Below, piece after piece: positions 1-5,231 of a stretch of 5,650 nt of DNA. The DNA lies in contig JAGRJZ010000063.1 in NCBI GenBank assembly GCA_020442505.1, forward strand, positions 1 to 5,650, in the 5' to 3' direction. This DNA is from Alphaproteobacteria bacterium (GTDB lineage: Bacteria > Pseudomonadota > Alphaproteobacteria > Micavibrionales > Micavibrionaceae). The stretch's first letter is position 1. Every line of letters begins with the position of its first letter. The notes under the pieces were generated by a model. The model was given only the letters and a program-made list of their open reading frames with translations. It did no database searches and was not told the origin of the DNA. A program made the translations under genes and the position numbers.

Positions 1-884
1 TTACGAAATCCGTTATCCAAAAGGGCCACCATGTGCGCGTTCCGGCTTTTCGCCGTCCTGCCGCCAAAAACCACGCCGACGATCCGGTGCCCGTCCCGCC
101 GGGCCGACGCGACGAGGTTAAAACCGGAGGCCTGGATATAGCCGGTCTTGGAACCGTCCATTCCCGTATAGCGGCCCAAAAGCCGGTTATGGTTCTCGTA
201 ATCCTTTCCCTGATAGGAAAAATGGCGCGTCCCGAAATAGGGATAGTAATCCGGGTACTCGTTCAAAATGTAACGCGCCAGCTTGGCCATGTCCCGGGCG
301 GTCGTGACCTGGTACCGGTCGTGCAGGCCCGAAGCGTTGCGAAAACGAGTATTGTTCATGCCGATAGCCCAGGCCCGCGCGGTCATTTGGCGGGCGAAGC
401 GGGTTTCGGTCCCGCCGATCGCCTCGGCCAGCGCGACGGCGACGTCGTTCGCCGATTTCGTCACGAGAGCGTAAATGGCGTCCTCGACCCGGATGGTTTC
501 CCCCGGCGCGAGATCCAGCTTGCTCGGCACCATGGAAGCGGCGTGACGGGAGATAACGATCCGGTCGTTCAGAGCCAGCCGCCCCTGCGCGATCGCGTCG
601 AAGGTCAGAACAAGCGTCATCATCTTGGCCAGAGACGCCGGGTGGACCTGTTTGTCGGCATAGCGTTCGGAGAGAATCATCCCCGTATCGGCATCCATGA
701 CGATCGAGGCATAGCGGGGATTCGGGGCCGCGTGGCCCGCCCCCGCAGGAACGGTGGACAGAAAGACCAGAAAAAACAAACCGAGCGCGAAAGATCCGAC
801 GATCCGGGACCGGATTGCGGCAATGGAAATCGTTTTCTGCGTCACTGTGTTCACGCGGACCTGCTGCTCCAGAGATGAAAGCAT
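1..884 (-). CDS. D-alanyl-D-alanine carboxypeptidase (peptidase S11, DacA/DacF-like), C-terminus cut by window edge
   Basis: A secreted or membrane-anchored serine DD-peptidase that removes the terminal D-Ala from peptidoglycan pentapeptides in the periplasm. From the ATG at 884 there are 294 visible codons, with no stop before position 1. All three penicillin-binding motifs are present and correctly ordered: SLAK (residues 84-87, nucleophile Ser84 and Lys87), SAN (144-146) and KTG (246-248). FRNASGL near residue 181 is also typical of the family. A signal peptide is visible: a basic stretch (IRSRIVG), then a hydrophobic core (LGLFFLVFLS), with probable cleavage after AGHA (about residue 52). 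The start is uncertain. The ATG at 884 has no Shine-Dalgarno and gives a long n-region; an in-frame GTG at 854 (AGG five bases upstream) or at 845 would give a more usual signal peptide. Any C-terminal PBP5_C or SPOR domain would lie outside the window. Family assignment is very secure. Confidence 0.95.
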   Translation of the reverse strand, partial: MLSSLEQQVRVNTVTQKTISIAAIRSRIVGSFALGLFFLVFLSTVPAGAGHAAPNPRYASIVMDADTGMILSERYADKQVHPASLAKMMTLVLTFDAIAQGRLALNDRIVISRHAASMVPSKLDLAPGETIRVEDAIYALVTKSANDVAVALAEAIGGTETRFARQMTARAWAIGMNNTRFRNASGLHDRYQVTTARDMAKLARYILNEYPDYYPYFGTRHFSYQGKDYENHNRLLGRYTGMDGSKTGYIQASGFNLVASARRDGHRIVGVVFGGRTAKSRNAHMVALLDNGFR

Positions 885-940
885 AAAGAATTTGAGACTA
901 GCACGCGCCGTTGGAAAGGATCAACAGCGACATCTCCTCC

Positions 941-969
941 ATCGTACCGTTTTCAACGGGATTTGTCCA
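941..969 (-). promoter_or_regulatory. Probable sigma70-like promoter of the D-Ala-D-Ala carboxypeptidase gene
   Basis: On the minus strand, TGGACA (964-969, five of six matches to TTGACA) is separated by 17 bases from TACGAT (941-946, four of six matches to TATAAT). Transcription would begin near 934, giving a leader of about 50-80 bases depending on which start codon is used. This is consensus matching only. A weaker alternative (TTGATC, then TAGTCT at 895-900) would start transcription almost at the 884 ATG and would favour the GTG starts. Confidence 0.4.
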
Positions 970-1052
970 ATTCCCGCAAAAATCGCTACCCGCCCTTCCT
1001 TTGGCCAAAAACCTGGAAATCCATGACAAGTGGTCTTGGAAATAAATTTTTG

Positions 1053-1079
1053 TTGACATAAGTGTTTATTCTGTTTAAT
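1053..1079 (+). promoter_or_regulatory. Sigma70-like promoter facing the IS element, likely the original promoter of the dksA-like gene
   Basis: TTGACA (1053-1058) is a perfect -35 box. A TTTAAT hexamer lies at 1074-1079 (15-base spacer, five of six to TATAAT); TAATCG at 1076-1081 is an alternative with a 17-base spacer. The region is A+T-rich. It points rightwards, but no plus-strand gene follows before the IS30-family element at 1128. With the element removed, the Shine-Dalgarno of the dksA-like gene would lie about 40-50 bases after the expected start site, a normal leader length. That it once served that gene is an inference from this geometry. Confidence 0.5.
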
Positions 1080-1127
1080 CGTGCGCGCTTACTTGAACTC
1101 ATCATAACATAATTAAGAGGGATGCAG

Positions 1128-1149
1128 ATTCACATTCCAAGTGCAACAG
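1128..1149. repeat. IS30-family left inverted repeat
   Basis: It begins ATTCACA and contains the shared core AAGTGCAACA (1139-1148). It matches the reverse complement of 2137-2158 except at positions 8, 9, 11 and 22. It overlaps the transposase stop codon (1130-1132). Confidence 0.8.
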
Positions 1150-2119
1150 TTTCTGACAAATTGTTTATAAACGCATTGAAGGGCGATTGGAAGCCGAGAC
1201 ATTTTCTCGGGGTGTCGTTGTAATTCATGGTGATATCCTCAATGTCCTGATCTGTGTAGTGTTTGAGGGGCGTTTTTCTGGGCAGGTCCGGTCTGAGCCT
1301 GCCGATGGAATTTTCGACGCTGCCCTTTTGCCATGAGGCATAGGGATCGCAAAAATACGTTTTCAGGCCGAGCTTTTCAGCCGGGATCGTATGCTTTGCG
1401 AATTCGCCGCCATTGTCGAAAGTGATGGATTTTCGGGCCTGTGCGGGCAGAGGGGAAAGAAGATCGACGATACGGCGTGCCACGGTTTCTGATCGTTTGT
1501 CGGGCAGCCTTGCCGTCAGGGACAGGCGGGATTTACGCTCATGCAGGACCAGCAGCGCCTGTTTCTGGTCGGCAAAGCACATCAGGTCGCCTTCCCAATG
1601 TCCGAGGCTGTCGCGCCGGTCGATGTCGGGTGGACGATCATGGATGGAGACGCGATCCGGGATGTTGCCGATGCGGGCGCTTGATCGGGCCCGCCAGCCG
1701 CGCTTGGCCTTGCGATAGCGCAGATAGCGGTGCAGGCCGTCTTTGCGGCCCTGACGACTATGGACGAAGCGATAGATGGACTCGTGAGAGATGATCCTGC
1801 TAGCATGTTCGCGCTCAAGCTGGCCCGCGATGATCTCCGGCGACCATCCCATCGCAAGGCGGTCGCTTATGGTTTCGCAAAGCCAGCTTGAGCGCCCGAT
1901 CCGGCTGCCCCGCCAGCAACGGGCCAGCGCCATCCGGTCGGCGGATATGGCGTTGTAGCGCTTTGTCACCGGCGTCGAATTGCGCGCAATCTCTCGTGAA
2001 ATTGTTGATCTGTGCCGCCCGGTCGCCCGCCCGATCTCACTTTTTGATTGACCGGCTGCATGCAGCCGGTCAATCAAACACCGCTCATCGTCGGTGATTT
2101 GTACATAGCTCTGTCCCAT
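1130..2119 (-). CDS. IS30-family DDE transposase, full length
   Basis: Catalyses cut-and-join of the element's ends. The 329-residue protein has the family layout: an N-terminal helix-turn-helix region (about residues 10-45, containing RLHAAGQS, the IG/ATGRHRSTISREI recognition part and a following RN), a middle region with GWSPEIIAGQL (91-101) and ISHESIYRFVH (110-120), and an RNase H-like catalytic core. The catalytic triad is complete: Asp178 in HWEGDLM, Asp235 in TFDNGGEF and Glu269 in WQKGSVEN. The 33 residues between the last two match the DD(33)E signature of the family. The C-terminal NYNDTPRKCLGFQSP motif (299-313) is typical. An AAAGG Shine-Dalgarno lies seven bases before the ATG at 2119, which fixes the start. 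No frameshift or missing key residue is seen. A long perfect palindrome overlaps codons 14-25. Confidence 0.96.
   Translation of the reverse strand: MGQSYVQITDDERCLIDRLHAAGQSKSEIGRATGRHRSTISREIARNSTPVTKRYNAISADRMALARCWRGSRIGRSSWLCETISDRLAMGWSPEIIAGQLEREHASRIISHESIYRFVHSRQGRKDGLHRYLRYRKAKRGWRARSSARIGNIPDRVSIHDRPPDIDRRDSLGHWEGDLMCFADQKQALLVLHERKSRLSLTARLPDKRSETVARRIVDLLSPLPAQARKSITFDNGGEFAKHTIPAEKLGLKTYFCDPYASWQKGSVENSIGRLRPDLPRKTPLKHYTDQDIEDITMNYNDTPRKCLGFQSPFNAFINNLSETVALGM
2043..2078. repeat. 36-bp perfect palindrome inside the transposase gene
   Basis: Each of the 18 bases from 2043 to 2060 pairs with its partner in 2061-2078, with no mismatch and no spacer; the centre is the GCATGC at 2058-2063. 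It lies over the codons for residues of the first helix-turn-helix (LIDRLHAAGQSK), near the 5' end of the transposase message. There it could form a long mRNA hairpin or a DNA cruciform. The palindrome is directly visible; any function is inferred. Confidence 0.97.
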
Positions 2120-2128
2120 CGCAACACC

Positions 2129-2157
2129 TTTCTACAGTGTTGCACTTCGTTTGTGAA
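2129..2157 (-). promoter_or_regulatory. Probable transposase promoter, with -35 box inside the right inverted repeat
   Basis: On the minus strand, TTCACA (2152-2157, five of six matches to TTGACA) is followed after 17 bases by TAGAAA (2129-2134, four of six). The AAAGG ribosome-binding sequence comes directly after. Promoters overlapping the end repeat are common in insertion sequences and allow the transposase to repress itself by binding there; that role is inferred here. Confidence 0.45.
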
Positions 2158-2158
2158 T
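2137..2158. repeat. IS30-family right inverted repeat
   Basis: Its reverse complement begins ATTCACA and carries GAAGTGCAACA, matching the left repeat at 18 of the first 21 positions. It ends one to three bases before the Shine-Dalgarno of the dksA-like gene. Confidence 0.8.
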
Positions 2159-2160
2159 TT

Positions 2161-2166
2161 AGGGGA
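2161..2166 (+). promoter_or_regulatory. Ribosome binding site of the dksA-like gene, just outside the IS end
   Basis: AGGGGA sits five bases (from its last G) before the ATG at 2171 and eleven before the ATG at 2177, favouring 2171 as the start. It lies only a few bases from the end of the insertion sequence, so the element entered the untranslated leader and left translation signals intact. Confidence 0.65.
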
Positions 2167-2170
2167 TACG

Positions 2171-2743
2171 ATGACGATGCCAGAACCTGTTGTTCCGGAA
2201 GACTACGATCCGGAGAAAGATGATACATACATGAATCTTGTCATGGTGGCTTATTTCAGAAACAAACTGAAAGAACGTCTGGCCCAGTTGAATGAAGCGT
2301 ACGACGATTCTAAGAAACTGATTCGTGATTCCGGAGCAGGCGGACGACGGGATACGGTAGGAGACGATCATACAACTCCAGAACGGGAAGGGGAAATTTC
2401 CTCTGTCTTCAGTAAAGCGCTCCACGATGAGGTAGTGGCTGAGGCCATCCGCAGGGCGCTAGGGCTTATGGACGAAGGCCAGTATGGTTTGTGCGAAAGC
2501 ACCGGTCATGAAATCGGGGTTCGCCGTCTTCAAGCTGTCCCCTACGCGACATTGACAGTATCGGAACAAGAAAAGCTTGAACAATGGGGACAGGTTCACA
2601 TCAATTTGTCGATTGACGACTGGCTGGCACTTGGATCTCCCGCTCCTACATCTCCGTTACCCCCGAATTATCGTCCTGTTTCTGCATCAAAAACAGGATT
2701 TCGGCCGCAGTCTCTTCGACTGAACGGCGGGTCACGTCGATGA
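2171..2743 (+). CDS. DksA/TraR-family regulator with degenerate zinc site (DksA2-like)
   Basis: DksA-type proteins bind the RNA polymerase secondary channel and adjust initiation together with ppGpp. The 190-residue product has a YMN....YFR.KL segment (20-33) like the start of the DksA coiled-coil domain, two probable long helices (about 24-52 and 72-102) and a C-terminal YGLCESTGHEIGVRRL block (105-120), the classic zinc-finger region. Only one of the four zinc cysteines remains: Cys108, Thr111, Thr129 and Glu132 occupy the C-x2-C-x17-C-x2-C positions, as in zinc-independent DksA2 proteins. A DxxDxA tip motif is not obvious; GDDHTT (64-69) lies near it. The start at 2171 is chosen because of AGGGGA just upstream; the frame stays open into the IS element, but that extension is element sequence. 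G+C over 2221-2640 is about 51% (hand count), below its neighbours. The last 30 or so residues overlap the convergent downstream gene. Confidence 0.85.
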   Translation: MTMPEPVVPEDYDPEKDDTYMNLVMVAYFRNKLKERLAQLNEAYDDSKKLIRDSGAGGRRDTVGDDHTTPEREGEISSVFSKALHDEVVAEAIRRALGLMDEGQYGLCESTGHEIGVRRLQAVPYATLTVSEQEKLEQWGQVHINLSIDDWLALGSPAPTSPLPPNYRPVSASKTGFRPQSLRLNGGSRR

Positions 2744-3515
2744 CGGGCCAGCCCTGGCGGGCGTAGAAACGGCGCGCTTCGCGGACTTCTTCCTCCACTC
2801 GTTCGGGGTCGATATAGCGGTTGTCTTCGTGTCCGGGATGGGCGTGGCCTTCCTCGCGCAGGCGGGTGCGGCGGACATTCACCAACCGGTCGGGGGATTC
2901 CGTCAGGGCGACGAAAAGCGGGGCTTTGCCTTTCACATCCTTAAGCGCCAGGACTTTCTCCGGGAACGGCACGCCGGGACACCACGGGACGTTCGCCGCC
3001 CGGACGCCTTCATGCGCCAGATAGATACAGGTCGGGGTTTTGGACGTCCGCGAGACGCCCACCAGAATCACGTCGGCCTTTTCGATCCCGTCCAGAGATT
3101 GCCCGTCGTCGAAGGACAGGGTGAACTCCATCGCCTCGATCCGGTCGAAATAGGCCTCGTTCAGGACGTGTTGAAGCCCCGGAATGCCCTTCGGGATCAG
3201 TCCCAGATACGCGGCCAGCACCTTGATGACAGGGTCCAGAACGGACAGGAACGGCACGCCCAACGCCGCGCATTCGGCCTCCAGTTTCGTCCGGAGAACC
3301 GGATCGACCAGCGTAAACAAAACCGGCCCGGGCATCACGGCGACTTGCTCCACGATCCGCATGAGCTGCTTTTCCGTGCGGACCAGCGGCCAGAACCGTT
3401 CCTCGGGCGCGATGTCGTCGAACTGCGCCAGACAGGCCCGCGCGACGCCCTGAAGGGTCGTTCCGGTCGCGTCGGAAATCAAATGCACGATCAGGGGGTT
3501 TTCCGCTTCGCTCAT
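2646..3515 (-). CDS. Bifunctional kinase/pyrophosphorylase regulating PEP synthase or pyruvate phosphate dikinase (PSRP, DUF299)
   Basis: Proteins of this family inactivate PEP synthase or PPDK by ADP-dependent phosphorylation of a threonine and reactivate it by phosphate-dependent removal, thus switching the pyruvate/PEP step in the cytoplasm. From the ATG at 3515 the protein has 289 residues, a usual length. Visible hallmarks are HLISDATGTT (10-20), LDPVIKVL (93-100), DRIEAMEFTLSFDDG (124-138), the P-loop-like nucleotide site GVSRTSKTP (153-161) and the C-terminal RYID...WPVIDVTRRSVEETAAEI (233-273). The start at 3515 is preferred over 3536 because its ATG overlaps the TGA of the upstream gene (ATGA), and GGGGA lies seven bases before it; this suggests translational coupling. 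The target enzyme is not in the window, so ppsR-type and PPDK-type cannot be told apart. Its 3' end overlaps the dksA-like gene by 98 bp. Confidence 0.94.
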   Translation of the reverse strand: MSEAENPLIVHLISDATGTTLQGVARACLAQFDDIAPEERFWPLVRTEKQLMRIVEQVAVMPGPVLFTLVDPVLRTKLEAECAALGVPFLSVLDPVIKVLAAYLGLIPKGIPGLQHVLNEAYFDRIEAMEFTLSFDDGQSLDGIEKADVILVGVSRTSKTPTCIYLAHEGVRAANVPWCPGVPFPEKVLALKDVKGKAPLFVALTESPDRLVNVRRTRLREEGHAHPGHEDNRYIDPERVEEEVREARRFYARQGWPVIDVTRRSVEETAAEILFLMQKQDDNSGVTEM

Positions 3516-3961
3516 GGTGCGGTCCCCGGCAGGCAATCCGCCCAGCTTACGGTGCCGCCGCCCACCGACTCGCTTTCATAGCGCCCATGAACGATAATCT
3601 CGCCCCCGACCCCCGTGCGGCAGGTAAAAACCGGGATCAGAGAACGGAGCGAGAATTCCACCGTGCGCCCGTCAAAAAACGGGCCGCTCGTGCAAAACTC
3701 TCGTTTTTCCTCGGGCTTCAGCCAGAAATTAACCCGGTGGCGGGCATAAACCCCATCGGCCCTGACATAGGCCTGGGTCACGATCACGCCCATAACGGTG
3801 TAAGGGGCCTGGTTCACGACGGTCGAGCAGATCGGGGCGTCTGTCACCTCGCCCAGCGGATGGGGAGTCGTCGGCTGGGGGTCGAGCTGGGCCCGGGCGG
3901 GGGCGCCCAGGAACAAAACAGACACAAAGACGAAAAAGCCAAGCCGGATCATGGAAAGCAT
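3512..3961 (-). CDS. Small secreted protein with four cysteines, unknown function
   Basis: I do not recognise a family. The 149-residue product begins with a clear Sec signal peptide: MIRL, then a hydrophobic core FFVFVSVLFLGA, with likely cleavage after ARA (residue 24). The mature part, about 125 residues, has no membrane segment and looks beta-rich. Four cysteines (45, 90, 114, 143) could form two disulfides in the periplasm. ATG 3961 and ATG 3952 are both possible; the second gives the more typical signal peptide, and neither has a good Shine-Dalgarno. It lies 33 bases after the reductase gene and its TGA overlaps the ATG of the kinase/pyrophosphorylase gene, so it is almost certainly co-transcribed with both. 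The coupling supports it being a real gene, but does not show what it does. Confidence 0.8.
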   Translation of the reverse strand: MLSMIRLGFFVFVSVLFLGAPARAQLDPQPTTPHPLGEVTDAPICSTVVNQAPYTVMGVIVTQAYVRADGVYARHRVNFWLKPEEKREFCTSGPFFDGRTVEFSLRSLIPVFTCRTGVGGEIIVHGRYESESVGGGTVSWADCLPGTAP

Positions 3962-3994
3962 TCTATCACAAGAAGAGTGCGGCGTAATCCGTTA

Positions 3995-5011
3995 TCATAT
4001 CTTCGGCAGCCCCTTCGTCGTGGAATATTCGGCATGCAAGGCGGTGTCCGGGTGCAGGCGCCGGTAGATCGCGTGGGCGGCTTGCTGGGTCTCCGCAAAA
4101 CCTGTCATGATCAGCTTTAACTTGTGCGGATAGGTCGCAATGTCACCGGCCGCGTAGATTCCAGGGCGATTGGTTTCCCCTGTGCCGGGATCGACCAGGA
4201 TATGGTGACCCTCCATCCCCAAGCCCCAGCCCGTCAGCGGACCCGGTGTCGCGGCCAGCCCGTAAAAGGGGAGCAGCACATCCGCCGGGATGGTCATCGC
4301 GCCGCCCTCTAGTGATTCCACATGCACCCCGGTCAGCTGTCCAGCCGATCCCTCCAGCCCCTTGAGCTGATAGGGAACGATCAGGTCGAGAGTCCCGGCG
4401 TCGGCCAGGCCGTGCAGCTTTCGGATGCTGTCGGGCGTGGCGCGGAACTTGTCCCGCCGGTGGACGACCGCGATCCGCGCCGCGATCTCATGCAGGGCCA
4501 GCGCCCAATCCACCGCGCTGTCGCCTCCGCCGGCGATGACGACGCGCTTGTTACGGAAATCCTCTTTCCGGCGAATCATATAGAAAACGGAAATACCTTC
4601 GCAGGATTCGATTCCCTCCAGCGGCGGACGGTTCGGGCCAAAGGCACCGCCCCCGGCCGTGATCAAGACCGCCCGTGCCGCGATCCGCGTGTTTTTGTCG
4701 GTCTCCACGATCCAGCCGGGATCCGCCTCGGTCAAAGAAAGCGCTTGCTGACCCAAATGATAAGACGGCTTAAAGGGCGCAGCCTGCACGGCCAGATGAT
4801 CGATCAAATCCCCCGCCGCGATCCGCGGATAGCCGGGGATGTCGTAAATCGGTTTTTCCGGGTAGAGCGCGGCGCATTGCCCGCCGATCGCCGGCAGGGC
4901 GTCGATCACCGCGCAGCGGAGTCCCAGCATCCCGCAGGCGAAAACAGCGAACAGCCCCACGGGCCCGGCCCCGATTACCGCGATATCGGTTTGTGTGGTG
5001 TGCACGTGCAT
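3995..5011 (-). CDS. Ferredoxin/flavodoxin-NADP+ reductase, TrxR-like type (FNR2)
   Basis: A cytoplasmic FAD enzyme that exchanges electrons between NADPH and ferredoxin or flavodoxin. From the ATG at 5011 it has 338 residues, a normal length. The order is an FAD-binding GAGPVG (residues 14-19), GGQCAALYPEKPIYDIPG (43-60, a strong family signature), an NADPH-binding GGGDSAVDWA (161-170) with HRR (184-186) for the 2'-phosphate, and a second FAD contact GIYAAGDIATYPHKLKL (284-300). The redox CxxC of thioredoxin reductases is absent; GISVFYMIRRKEDF stands in its place, as in ferredoxin reductases. An in-frame ATG at 5071 would add 20 residues unlike the family, and neither start has a strong ribosome-binding site; 5011 matches the usual N-terminus, shortly before the Rossmann motif. 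It is the first gene of a probable three-gene operon. Confidence 0.93.
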   Translation of the reverse strand: MHVHTTQTDIAVIGAGPVGLFAVFACGMLGLRCAVIDALPAIGGQCAALYPEKPIYDIPGYPRIAAGDLIDHLAVQAAPFKPSYHLGQQALSLTEADPGWIVETDKNTRIAARAVLITAGGGAFGPNRPPLEGIESCEGISVFYMIRRKEDFRNKRVVIAGGGDSAVDWALALHEIAARIAVVHRRDKFRATPDSIRKLHGLADAGTLDLIVPYQLKGLEGSAGQLTGVHVESLEGGAMTIPADVLLPFYGLAATPGPLTGWGLGMEGHHILVDPGTGETNRPGIYAAGDIATYPHKLKLIMTGFAETQQAAHAIYRRLHPDTALHAEYSTTKGLPKI

Positions 5012-5157
5012 GCCGGCGTTCTCTGGCGCTTTTGTTGTCTGGGAGGTGCCTCGCGGGAGAAGATCTATCATCTTCGAAACGCGTGACGCAACGAAAAACG
5101 GACTTGTTCAGAGGGTCCATAGATGACCTCGATTTTGCCACGGTTGAAGCGGATTTC

Positions 5158-5186
5158 TTGAAAAAGGCCGGATAAAGCCGGATAAA
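5158..5186 (+). promoter_or_regulatory. Probable sigma70-like promoter of lepA
   Basis: TTGAAA (5158-5163, five of six) is followed after exactly 17 bases by GATAAA (5181-5186, four of six). Transcription would begin near 5193, giving a leader of about 40 bases before the lepA ATG. The spacer and -10 box are made of two tandem copies of GCCGGATAAA. Confidence 0.5.
5167..5186. repeat. Tandem 10-bp repeat (GCCGGATAAA twice) in the lepA promoter
   Basis: Two perfect adjacent copies, 5167-5176 and 5177-5186. The GATAAA of the second copy is the candidate -10 box, so a change in copy number would move the -10 relative to the -35. Confidence 0.9.
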
Positions 5187-5207
5187 AAAAGCTATGCAAA
5201 GCTCGCT

Positions 5208-5231
5208 GGCGGCGGTAGAACAAGAGCCGCC
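5208..5231 (+). promoter_or_regulatory. GC-rich hairpin enclosing the lepA ribosome binding site
   Basis: GGCGGC (5208-5213) can pair with GCCGCC (5226-5231). A U-A pair (5207 with 5232, the A of the start codon) would extend the stem to seven base pairs. The 12-base loop contains most of the AAGAG ribosome-binding sequence (5222-5226). The pairing is visible; an effect on translation is inferred. Confidence 0.4.

Larger units (their letters stand above)
1128..2158 (-). mobile_element. IS30-family insertion sequence, about 1.03 kb, apparently intact
   Basis: The element consists of one full-length IS30-type DDE transposase gene bounded by imperfect terminal inverted repeats (1128-1149 and 2137-2158), with 18 of the first 21 positions matching. 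Size and organisation fit the IS30 family, whose members are roughly 1.0-1.25 kb with a single orf. The transposase stop codon lies inside the left repeat, and the transposase promoter appears to use the right repeat. With these ends, no matching 2-3 bp target duplication is seen (CAG on the left, TTA on the right). An AG/AG pair is possible only if the right end is moved to 2160. The copy therefore looks functional in coding terms, although its exact ends are uncertain by a few bases. Confidence 0.88.

Noticed and set aside
33..878. Long plus-strand open frame opposite the carboxypeptidase gene
   Set aside because: It is antisense to a gene with all three S11 peptidase motifs; its translation is Arg/Gly/Pro-rich with no recognisable domain.
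898..933. Possible 11-codon leader peptide (minus strand) after GGAGGAG, upstream of the carboxypeptidase gene
   Set aside because: The spacing to ATG is only about two bases, and the GGAGGAG would lie upstream of the start site of the best candidate promoter. There is no attenuator-like structure with it.
1000..1009. 10-bp palindrome TTTGGCCAAA
   Set aside because: Short and isolated, upstream of the carboxypeptidase promoter; no second copy found, so an operator cannot be argued.
1122..1223. Short open frame starting at the left IS flank (AAGAGGG directly followed by ATG) and reading into the element
   Set aside because: The ribosome-binding sequence is too close to the ATG, and all but the first two codons lie in IS sequence antisense to the transposase. 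No evidence of coding.
2048..2170. N-terminal extension of the dksA-like frame into the IS element
   Set aside because: The extra 41 codons are antisense to the transposase start and right repeat, and the first is a TTG inside the palindrome. AGGGGA before 2171 and similarity to DksA support the shorter start.
2829..3581. Plus-strand open frame of 250 codons opposite the PSRP gene
   Set aside because: It is a shadow of a G+C-rich minus-strand gene whose protein carries clear family motifs.
7..3994. The 11-base string AATCCGTTATC occurring at 7-17 and 3984-3994
   Set aside because: Two copies of this length in 5.6 kb, with no symmetry or common context, are compatible with chance.
4322..5086. 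Plus-strand open frame of 254 codons opposite the reductase gene
   Set aside because: It is antisense to a well-recognised FNR2 protein; low-complexity translation with no domain.
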